NCBI RefSeq assembly: GCF_900100795.1
Contig: NZ_FNCO01000002.1
Coordinates: forward strand, 620,001-684,000
DNA: 64,000 nt
Direction: 5' to 3'
DNA from: Pseudomonas abietaniphila
GTDB lineage: Bacteria > Pseudomonadota > Gammaproteobacteria > Pseudomonadales > Pseudomonadaceae
In this document: one piece after another, positions 8,310 through 15,420 of the stretch
How the letters are laid out: each line of letters begins with the position of its first letter
Numbering within the stretch: the first letter of the stretch is position 1
Program-made: the position numbers and the translations under genes
The notes under the pieces: generated by a model
Database searches by the model: none
Seen by the model: the letters and a program-made list of their open reading frames with translations, nothing else
What the model was told of the DNA's origin: nothing

Positions 8310-9514
8310 ATATTTTACCTTCCACTCAGTCTGGCGCCCTGCCCAGCTACCTATTTCATCAGCCGCCATGTGCAAAACCATTCCCACATGTTGTGGAGGT
8401 GGGTGATGCTTGGGGAAAAATCGGATCGGGAATAGGCAACGAGTGCTCTTCGGAGCTGACTGCCTTAGGAGAGTATTTTGAACGCCGCCATTTTTATATG
8501 GAGGTGTCTTCGGACAATCGCGGGCGACTCGCTGACGCCTTGGGCGCAACTGAATCCTTAGCATTTAAAGACGCTTTCCTTCAGACTGCCCAAGGAATGG
8601 CTAGTCCGTCGGAGCTGGATGAGCATATATTCGCGCTTACAACGGCAAATCGAATATCCGATTTCTCGTCTTGCCAAATCCCAACGATCACACTGAATCT
8701 AACGCACAGCAAAGTTGACCCTGATAACCGTTTCTATCCTGAGAGAGACACCTGTGGTTGCAGCTTCCACATTTCAAGCCAATCTTCAATTTTTGGTGCG
8801 ATCAAAGAGAGTTTGGAGCGCCAGTTTTTAACACGTTTCTGGCTAACCAAACAATGCAACAGAAAATGGCAGGCCTCAGAACTTAGAGCGCTGTTACATG
8901 GTCGATCAACCCTGGGACTGTTAGAACTTCTATCTAAAGCAGGAAAAGTACATGCTTTTGATATTTCTGACCAAAGATTCCCCGGAAGATGCGTTATTTT
9001 AATTTATGGCAATGAGAATATATCAAGTCATGTAAAGTATTGCGCAGGCATGTCTTACGCCTCCACTCTTGCAGACTCAATAGAGAAATCATTACATGAA
9101 CTGTGGCAAACATTTAGATTTATGCAACTCTTTGGCGCATTAAAAAGAAGCCCTAGGGACATCGAAGATCCTTATCTTCGGCACTTTTTAAACGCCAACA
9201 GTATTGATACTTTCAATGAGATTTCAAATATCTCCACAGGCTCACCTAACTTAAACCCTCTCTCGCCCTACAAAAACAACATGACCATTGACGGGCTTAT
9301 TTCCACGCTCAAATGCCTAAAAATAGAGGGTTATTTGTATACAAAAAAAATAAATTTCTTCGGAAACTATTATACGTTTAGCAAATTTTTATCACCCTCG
9401 TTATTTTTACATATGAATAATTCGAAGAACATCAATATCAGAAACCTTTATTCCAGTACTTTCCTTGATAAAATAATTCCATCACGACAATCCGTGATGG
9501 TTCCATTTCCATAA
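8306..9514 (+). CDS. mcbD: McbD-like YcaO cyclodehydratase
   Basis: McbD is the ATP-using YcaO enzyme that cyclises Cys and Ser of the precursor to azolines. At 402 residues it is close to E. coli McbD (396). ALGEYFERRHFYME matches GAIGEYFERRHFFNE; RFYPERDTCGCSFH matches KFYPDRDTCGCSFH; a later SLFLHMNNSKNINI matches FFLHMNNSGAINI. The C-terminal MVPFP is identical to the end of E. coli McbD, and YcaO C-termini reach into the active site. The start at 8306 forms an ATGA overlap with mcbC. The last third is visibly AT-rich, with Lys, Asn and Ile codons typical of transferred DNA. Assignment is firm. Confidence 0.95.
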   Translation: MNILPSTQSGALPSYLFHQPPCAKPFPHVVEVGDAWGKIGSGIGNECSSELTALGEYFERRHFYMEVSSDNRGRLADALGATESLAFKDAFLQTAQGMASPSELDEHIFALTTANRISDFSSCQIPTITLNLTHSKVDPDNRFYPERDTCGCSFHISSQSSIFGAIKESLERQFLTRFWLTKQCNRKWQASELRALLHGRSTLGLLELLSKAGKVHAFDISDQRFPGRCVILIYGNENISSHVKYCAGMSYASTLADSIEKSLHELWQTFRFMQLFGALKRSPRDIEDPYLRHFLNANSIDTFNEISNISTGSPNLNPLSPYKNNMTIDGLISTLKCLKIEGYLYTKKINFFGNYYTFSKFLSPSLFLHMNNSKNINIRNLYSSTFLDKIIPSRQSVMVPFP

Positions 9515-9525
9515 GCGAGGCTTCT

Positions 9526-10266
9526 ATGCAATCAACAACCGTGAAGGTGTTTGAGCTTTCCATCATCTTAATTAAAGAACAACTCAAGGAGCCTATTGCG
9601 TTTATTTGGATTTTGTTGTCACCAAGCCTAATGTTTTATTTTATTTTTTTAACAAAGGGACTGAACGAAAAACCTACCATTGACTACCTTGACCATTCCG
9701 CTTACTACTACTCATACGTAGCTTCATCCGTCGCTTTCTTTGGTTTTGCATTTTATCTCGTGGGCCGTAGAGAAAGTGGATTCATCCGCTCGTTTGCCTA
9801 TTCACTAAAAGCAAGGGGTATTTTGTTAACAGCGCAATTACTTTCCTACTCGATAATTTCCCTGACATATTGCACGTTTCTTTACTTGCTTACCCGACCA
9901 TTGTTCGGAGAGTACCAATTACTAGAATTCACTGCACTCCTCTTGCGATTCTACATCTGCTTTTTAATGTTTTGTTGCGGAGGCTTGCTGCTTTCTCAAT
10001 TGAGGCTAAGCTTTCAAAATGCAAACACCTTATTCTCCGCATTATTGTTCATGATGTTAATGATGCTGATCGCGGCTCGAGTCACCACCTCCACCATTAT
10101 CAGATTCATCAACGACATTAACCCGATGACATTAGGCAGCAGCATCATGCTGATGAATGATTTGCAGCTTGCGCGCGCAAGTTTAATTATTGGCGCCTTA
10201 TTGCTTTCAATTACTTTTATGACCATAAAACTGATGCCTATTAATCCTGTATGGAGCCGCTATTGA
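9526..10266 (+). CDS. mcbE: McbE-like ABC exporter membrane subunit
   Basis: A 246-residue very hydrophobic protein with about six membrane helices, for example FIWILLSPSLMFYFIFL, SVAFFGFAFYLVG, LLSYSIISLTYCTFLYLL and TLFSALLFMMLMMLIAARV. Size and place match E. coli McbE (241), the permease that with McbF pumps microcin B17 out of the cell and adds to self-immunity. It has a GCGAGG ribosome site 11 bp after mcbD and its stop overlaps the mcbF start by one base (TGATG). There is no sequence motif that proves the substrate; the cluster context makes export of the mature peptide the best reading. Confidence 0.88.
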   Translation: MQSTTVKVFELSIILIKEQLKEPIAFIWILLSPSLMFYFIFLTKGLNEKPTIDYLDHSAYYYSYVASSVAFFGFAFYLVGRRESGFIRSFAYSLKARGILLTAQLLSYSIISLTYCTFLYLLTRPLFGEYQLLEFTALLLRFYICFLMFCCGGLLLSQLRLSFQNANTLFSALLFMMLMMLIAARVTTSTIIRFINDINPMTLGSSIMLMNDLQLARASLIIGALLLSITFMTIKLMPINPVWSRY

Positions 10267-10970
10267 TGCTGAGCTTAGACGTCACCAATATGAGCTTTTC
10301 GTACGGATCGACCGTTATTTTTGAAAACACCTCTATGACTGTTGCTCCTTCCAAAGTCACAGGGATCCTCGGAGGCAACGGATCAGGAAAAACCACTCTT
10401 TTCGATTTAATATGTGAGCTTCATCTCCCCACATCAGGAACGATTCAATGCACCTCCAAAAACTTACTCTATCTTTCTCAGATTTTGAATATTCCAGCAG
10501 TGCTAACTATGCGCGATATAGCGAAAATGACTATCGCATTAGCAGCCTTTAAAACTGCAAAGTTTGATGATATCCTCAACAAAATATCCGATTGGGGCGC
10601 TGCTACCCTAGAGCGCTACTCCAGACTACTAAAAAAGAAAGCATCATTGTGTAGTTACGGGGAGAAGCGTTGGTTTTTTACGCTTACTTTGCTCGCGTTA
10701 GAACCAGACATCCTGATTCTAGATGAGCCTACAGCGGGTGTTGATCCCGAGAATCGTTATTATATTTGGAACGCGTTACGGAGTGCTGCATCGAAAGGGA
10801 CAGCAGTTATCGTTTCCTCCCATGACACTAGTGAAATTGCACAATATTGCCATCAGTTCTACATGATAAGTCAATTTAAGCTGGTTCGATTTGAATCGGG
10901 AGAAGAATATATGAAATCTTATAACGCCCAGAGTTTAGACCAAGCGTTTATACGCGCGGTTAGAAAATAA
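10266..10970 (+). CDS. mcbF: McbF-like ABC exporter ATP-binding subunit
   Basis: A 234-residue ABC ATPase. Walker A is GILGGNGSGKTTLFDL, Walker B is DILILDEPTAGVDPEN, and the switch His is in VIVSSHDTSEIAQ. The usual LSGGQ signature is replaced by CSYGEKRW, as seen in divergent exporters. It energises McbE to export the azole peptide and to protect the producer. I chose ATG 10266 over the in-frame ATG at 10251 because GGAG lies 8 nt before it and it forms a TGATG junction with mcbE. It is the last recognisable gene of the cluster. No McbG-type pentapeptide-repeat protein follows; the next DNA is GC-rich and encodes unrelated small genes. Confidence 0.92.
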   Translation: MLSLDVTNMSFSYGSTVIFENTSMTVAPSKVTGILGGNGSGKTTLFDLICELHLPTSGTIQCTSKNLLYLSQILNIPAVLTMRDIAKMTIALAAFKTAKFDDILNKISDWGAATLERYSRLLKKKASLCSYGEKRWFFTLTLLALEPDILILDEPTAGVDPENRYYIWNALRSAASKGTAVIVSSHDTSEIAQYCHQFYMISQFKLVRFESGEEYMKSYNAQSLDQAFIRAVRK

Positions 10971-11068
10971 TTAGGAATCTTTCAAACCGCCTCGCTGTCG
11001 AAGCCTGCGAGCGCGTTGAAATGCGGCACTAATGCCTGTTCGAACCTGCGCTGAAGGAAGGTGAAGCA

Positions 11069-11245
11069 ATGAACATTCCCATTCCCGCAGAAACGCCCGA
11101 TCCGAATATCGACGACCCGGAATTGCCGGTCCCCAAACCCGAAGAGCCGCCTCCACCGACCATGCCGCCGGTGATTGAGCCACCCAAGGGCGACCCGCCT
11201 TCACAGGAACCACCGGCCATTCTCGGTGAGGATTTTCCTGAGTAA
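11069..11245 (+). CDS. Small proline-rich protein, function unknown
   Basis: A 58-residue ORF, too short for most gene callers, with a good GAAGGAAGG ribosome site. It starts MNIPIPAETPDPNIDDPELP, and about a third of the residues are Pro with many Glu and Asp: KPEEPPPPTMPPVIEPPKGD. It is probably disordered, with no signal peptide or membrane helix. Its base composition is GC-rich like the chromosome, so it belongs to the flank and not to the microcin block. I believe similar Pro-rich peptides exist in other Pseudomonas but cannot name a function. Confidence 0.65.
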   Translation: MNIPIPAETPDPNIDDPELPVPKPEEPPPPTMPPVIEPPKGDPPSQEPPAILGEDFPE

Positions 11246-11299
11246 CCATGCCGAGCAGTGACCATGGACGAAATGGGCGCGCCGAGGGTATCGGCGTGC

Positions 11300-11845
11300 T
11301 CAGGGTGGGTGCGAGTCGCCTCCGGTGTTGCGCTCCGGGTCTTTTTCCTTTTCTTGCGGTGAATCGAAACGTTCGACGATCAATGGCACGAGGCTGAAAA
11401 TTCCGAGCGCCAGAATCGTACTGAGTACGGCGGTCGTTTCCCGTCCCATTCCTGCCGCAATACCGATCGCGGCGGTCATCCACAATCCCGCTGCCGTGGT
11501 CAGTCCTTTGACTTGATGGGTACTGAGCTTGTCGCCTTTGAGGATGGTGCCTGCACCGAGAAAGCCGATTCCCGCAACGATCCCCTGCACCACCCGGCTC
11601 AACGCCGCATCGTCGGCGCCTGCCAGTCGCGGAACCAGCACAAACAATGCCGCGCCCATGCACACCAGCATGTGCGTCCGCACCCCGGCCGCCTTGCCTT
11701 TGTGCTCGCGCTCGAACCCCAGGATGCCACCCAGCACTGCCGCAATGACCAAACGAACGGTCACCCGGGTCAATTGGGAGGCATCGGTGATGTCTGAAAA
11801 TTCTGAGCGCAGGGTCTCGACGACTTCTTGCCACCAGGCATTCAT
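11300..11845 (-). CDS. MgtC/SapB family inner-membrane protein
   Basis: A 181-residue membrane protein of the MgtC/SapB family. RLVIAAVLGGILGFEREHKG is the hallmark start, followed by GVRTHMLVCMGAALFVLV, GIVAGIGFLGAGTILKG and GLTTAAGLWMTAAIGIAAGM; four to five helices are visible. Long MgtC proteins of Salmonella have a C-terminal cytoplasmic domain that is absent here, so this is the short SapB-like form. The C-terminal tail is charged and disordered (SPQEKEKDPERNTGGDS). AGGA lies 8 nt before the ATG. Family roles include adaptation to low magnesium and interference with ATP synthase; which applies here is unknown. Confidence 0.9.
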   Translation of the reverse strand: MNAWWQEVVETLRSEFSDITDASQLTRVTVRLVIAAVLGGILGFEREHKGKAAGVRTHMLVCMGAALFVLVPRLAGADDAALSRVVQGIVAGIGFLGAGTILKGDKLSTHQVKGLTTAAGLWMTAAIGIAAGMGRETTAVLSTILALGIFSLVPLIVERFDSPQEKEKDPERNTGGDSHPP

Positions 11846-11979
11846 TGGCAGTTCCTATAGGCTCAGTGCCTCTTCGCGGGCACATCGTTCAATGGACCGC
11901 ACGGCCGTCGGCTCGTTCGCCGTAGCCCCGCCTTGTTCGGCTTGCTCGTGAAGGCGGCAGGTCAGACACGGCAGCTGTG

Positions 11980-12600
11980 GCTGACCCACCGCATTCGCTG
12001 CCGTCGTAACCTCCGACGTCTCCTACAGGTTTTTGGGCGTCACTCGGATTCGTGGCTGACACAGACTCTGTAGGAGCCGGCTTGCTGGCGAAGGCGTCAG
12101 GCCAGTCGACATCACCATTGGCTAACCTATCGCATTCGCTGCCGTCGTAACTCCGACGTCTCCTACAGGTTTTTCGGCGTCGCTCAGATTCGTGGCTGAC
12201 ACAGACTTTGTAGGAGCCGGCTTGCTGGCGAATGCGTCAGGCCAGCCGACGTCACCCTTGGCCGACCCACCGCATTCGCTGCCGTCGTAACTCCGACGTC
12301 TCCTACAGGTTTTTCGGCGTCGCTCAGATTCGTGGCTGACACAGACTCTGTAGGAGCCGGCTTGCTGGCGAAGGCGTCAGGCCAGTCGACATCACCATTG
12401 GCTGACCCATCGCATTCGCTGCCGTCGTAACCTCCGACGTCTCCTACAGTTTATTTGGCGTCACTCGGATTCGCGCCTGACACAGACTCTGTAGGAGCCG
12501 GCTTGCTGGCGAATGCGGTGGGTCATCTGACGTGTTCATCACTGACCCACCGCATTCACGGCCGTCGTAAACTCCGACGGCTCCTGCAGAGCTTTCAGCG
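11980..12600. repeat. Tandem array of ~140-bp units carrying REP sequences
   Basis: The block ACCGCATTCGCTGCCGTCG recurs with small changes near 11988, 12130, 12270, 12411 and 12550, a period of about 140 bp. Each unit holds a REP head TGTAGGAGCCGGCTTGCTGG (near 12069, 12209, 12349, 12490) and an inverted partner, CCGACGTCTCCTACAG. This is four full units and a partial fifth. REP/REPIN elements are spread by RAYT transposases in Pseudomonas; tandem amplification of a unit with its spacer suggests unequal crossing-over. No ORF is supported within. The stretch from 11846 to 11979 has a degenerate REP-like end (CGGCTTGCTCGTGAAGGC). Confidence 0.9.
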
Positions 12601-12708
12601 CTCTTGAGGTTTGCGCAGGCTCGCCACAGGCCTACCCACTGTCGGAACGGGGAAACGATTCGCTTGTCTTCGCAGTCACAGCTTCACACCCCGTGAAGGA
12701 GTACGACC

Positions 12709-12957
12709 ATGCCTCTGGAATTCGACAGCAGCCATCAACACTGCTCAGCGATGGTGGACGGCACGACCTGCCGCAGCGCTGTCATCGACGTGGTGATCAC
12801 CACCAATGACGCGACCCATATGTCCGAAGCGGACATCGGCGGCCGGAAGGTCCCGATCACCGAAGCAGAAGCCGATGCCTTGACCGTCTATAAGGCAAAG
12901 GACATGCGTCATCACACCATTGGCGTAGAACCCGGTGAAGACTCTCCGGTGATCTGA
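12709..12957 (+). CDS. Small DUF3203-like protein
   Basis: An 82-residue soluble protein with a strong GAAGGAG site 7 nt before the ATG. It reads MPLEFDSSHQHCSAMVDGTT, and later KVPITEAEADALTVYKAKDM followed by RHH. The ITEAEADALT block and size recall the DUF3203 family of small Pseudomonas proteins, whose function is not known; I am only moderately sure of that family. Two cysteines lie early in the chain. It stands alone between the REP array and the MocR regulator gene. Confidence 0.7.
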   Translation: MPLEFDSSHQHCSAMVDGTTCRSAVIDVVITTNDATHMSEADIGGRKVPITEAEADALTVYKAKDMRHHTIGVEPGEDSPVI

Positions 12958-13080
12958 TCTGCTGTTTATGGAAAAATCTGCACCTGTACTGAAACGGCAT
13001 TCGCGCGCATAGTCCGGTCATTCCCGCCCGGTGGAGCATTGCTGCACCGCAGGCCTGACCGTCCAGCCGCGAGCCCCTTA

Positions 13081-14529
13081 ATGAAGCGTTATGAAAAGTT
13101 TGCCGACGATATCGCCGAGCTGATCCGCTCGGGTGTGCTTGCGGCGGGTCAACGCGTGCCGTCAGTGCGCTACGCGAGTCAGACCCACGGCATCAGCCCT
13201 TCCACTGTTTTTCAAGCCTATTACCTGCTCGAGCGGCGCGGCCTGATCCGGGCCCGCCCGAGGTCAGGCTATTTCGTCAATGACAGCTTCGCCAGCGAGA
13301 CCTTCGCTGCGCAGCGCTTCGAGCTTGCCCCCGTCCTCGAACCGTCGCAGGAACCACAGGTCAGCGAGTCCACGGAAGTCGATGTCAGTGAACTGGTGTT
13401 CTCGGTATTGGAGTCCATCAAGGACCCCAATACGGTGCCGTTTGGTTCGGCGTTCCCCAGCGCTGGCCTGTTCCCGCTGCAACGCCTGGCGCGCTCATTG
13501 GCCAGTGCCACCCGCGACATGGACCCGAGGATGGTGGTCAGCGACCTGTCCCCGGGCAACCCGACGCTGCGCCGACAAATTGCCTTGCGTTACATGGTGG
13601 CGGGTCAGATGCTGCCCATGGACGAACTGCTGATCACCAATGGCGCACTGGAAGCCCTGAATCTGTGCCTGCAGGCCGTGACCGAGCCCGGCGATCTGGT
13701 GGCCATCGAAGCGCCCGCGTTCTACGCCTGCCTGCAGGTGCTGGAACGGCTGAAACTCAAGGCGGTTGAAATACCGGTGCACCCGCAAACCGGCATCGAC
13801 CTGGCCGTCCTTGAGCAAACGCTGGAACGTTATCCGGTCAAGGCCTGCTGGAGCATGACCAGCTTTCAGAACCCGACCGGGGCGACGGTTTCGGAATCAC
13901 GCAAGCGCGAACTTGTCGAACTGCTGCGCAAGCATGACGTGCCGCTGATCGAAGACGACGTCTACGCCGAGCTGTATTACGGGCAGCATGCCCCAAAACC
14001 GGCGAAGGCATTCGATACGGAAGGGCTGGTTTTGCACTGCGGCTCCTTTGCCAAGAGCCTGGCACCGGGTTACCGCGTGGGCTGGGTGGCGGCGGGACGC
14101 TACGCGCAGAAAGTCGAGCGACTGAAACTGATGACATCGCTGTGCGCATCAATGCCCGCACAAGCCGCCATCGCCGACTACCTGCAGCACGGCGGCTATG
14201 ACCGTCATCTGCGTAAACTGCGCAACAGCCTGGAAGACCAGTTGCGGGCCATGCTGGGCGCGGTCGCGCGTTATTTCCCCCCGCAGACCCGCGTCAGCCA
14301 GCCGTCAGGCGGTTACTTCCTGTGGCTGGAGCTGCCTGAGCAGATCGATTCGTTGAAGGTGTTTAACGTGGCGCTTGCCCAAGGTATCAGCATTGCGCCA
14401 GGCCCGATGTTCTCGCCCACCCGACGCTTCAAGAACTGCATCCGCCTCAACTACGGCAGCCCATGGAGCGACACTTCGGAACGGGCGATGGAGACGCTGG
14501 GGAAGATCATTCGCTCGATGCTGGGTTAG
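13081..14529 (+). CDS. MocR/PdxR-type GntR regulator with aminotransferase domain
   Basis: A 482-residue fusion of an N-terminal GntR winged helix (YEKFADDIAELIRSGVLAAG, QRVPSVR, STVFQAYYLLERRGLI) and a fold-type-I aminotransferase domain. The PLP lysine is probably in HCGSFAKSLAPGYRVGW, with ENPTGATVSE-like SFQNPTG and IEDDVYAELYYG as cofactor contacts. MocR proteins sense PLP or amino-compound adducts and control nearby or distant genes. The start at 13081 is chosen because the GntR domain begins there; 14 further upstream codons in frame look non-coding and have no ribosome site. The target is not clear from neighbours. Confidence 0.92.
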   Translation: MKRYEKFADDIAELIRSGVLAAGQRVPSVRYASQTHGISPSTVFQAYYLLERRGLIRARPRSGYFVNDSFASETFAAQRFELAPVLEPSQEPQVSESTEVDVSELVFSVLESIKDPNTVPFGSAFPSAGLFPLQRLARSLASATRDMDPRMVVSDLSPGNPTLRRQIALRYMVAGQMLPMDELLITNGALEALNLCLQAVTEPGDLVAIEAPAFYACLQVLERLKLKAVEIPVHPQTGIDLAVLEQTLERYPVKACWSMTSFQNPTGATVSESRKRELVELLRKHDVPLIEDDVYAELYYGQHAPKPAKAFDTEGLVLHCGSFAKSLAPGYRVGWVAAGRYAQKVERLKLMTSLCASMPAQAAIADYLQHGGYDRHLRKLRNSLEDQLRAMLGAVARYFPPQTRVSQPSGGYFLWLELPEQIDSLKVFNVALAQGISIAPGPMFSPTRRFKNCIRLNYGSPWSDTSERAMETLGKIIRSMLG

Positions 14530-14620
14530 CCGATGGTGGTTGCAGCGCCGATGTCTGGATCGGGTCGAAGGCCGAGCGTTTCTCAACCCGGGAAATGCAG
14601 ACATCCGCACAACCGGCCTG

Positions 14621-15367
14621 TCAGCGACCGCCGCCCAAATCAATGAACGAACCCGTCGAATACGAGGCCTTGTCCGACAGCAGCCACAAAATCGCCTCAG
14701 CCACTTCATCGGCCAATCCGCCGCGCCCCATCGGAATGGTCGGTTCGAGCTTGCTCACGCGCTGGGGATCCCCGCTCAACGCATGGAACTCGGTGAAGAT
14801 GTAACCCGGACGCACGGCATTCACACGAACACCCTCGCCCGCGACTTCCTTGGCCAAGCCAATGGTGAAAGTGTCCAGCGCGCCTTTGGAGGCGGCGTAA
14901 TCGACGTATTCACCCGGCGAACCCAGTCGCGCGGCCACCGATGACACGTTGACGATGCTGCCACCGTGGCCGCCGTGTCGCGGCAACATGCGCAGCAATG
15001 CGTGCTTGCTGCACAGCATCGGCCCCACCACGTTGCTCATCATGATCTTGAGCATACGGAATTCGGACATGGCGTCGACCCGCGAGGCCTCGCCCACTGT
15101 CCCGGCATTGTTGACCAAGGCAGTCAGACGCCCCATTTCAGAATCCACGCGGGAAAACAGTCGAATGATTTCGTCTTCGTTGCTGACATCGGCCTGAACC
15201 GCGATGGCGTAACCGCCCGCCTCGCGAATCTGCCCGCAGATGCGCTCGGCCGAAGCATGGTCAGAAAGATAATTGATGCAGACGCGATATCCCTGCGATG
15301 CCGCCAGAACTGCCGTGGCTGCGCCAATACCTCTGGAGCCGCCAGTGATGAGGAGGTTTTTATCCAT
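14621..15367 (-). CDS. SDR family NAD(P)-dependent oxidoreductase
   Basis: A 248-residue classical short-chain dehydrogenase. LLITGGSRGIGAATAVLAAS is the Gly-rich cofactor loop, ALVNNAGTVG the NNAG motif, IVNVSSVAARLG has the catalytic Ser and YVDYAASKGALDTF the Tyr-x-x-x-Lys pair, then VRPGYIFTEFHAL. The end WLLSDKASYSTGSFIDLGGG is typical of the family. The Met at 15367 starts the Rossmann fold directly; 19 in-frame codons before it are unlikely to be translated. The substrate cannot be read from sequence. It converges with the MocR gene, which leaves open a regulatory link. Confidence 0.9.
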   Translation of the reverse strand: MDKNLLITGGSRGIGAATAVLAASQGYRVCINYLSDHASAERICGQIREAGGYAIAVQADVSNEDEIIRLFSRVDSEMGRLTALVNNAGTVGEASRVDAMSEFRMLKIMMSNVVGPMLCSKHALLRMLPRHGGHGGSIVNVSSVAARLGSPGEYVDYAASKGALDTFTIGLAKEVAGEGVRVNAVRPGYIFTEFHALSGDPQRVSKLEPTIPMGRGGLADEVAEAILWLLSDKASYSTGSFIDLGGGR

Positions 15368-15420
15368 GGGTGTTTCCGACTCTATGCTCTTGCTTTTAGT
15401 GTTGTGCAAAGCGTGAAACG

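Noticed and set aside
11980..12600. Possible CRISPR array
   Set aside because: The repeated unit is ~140 bp with conserved spacers and REP palindromes, not short repeats with unique spacers; no cas genes are near.
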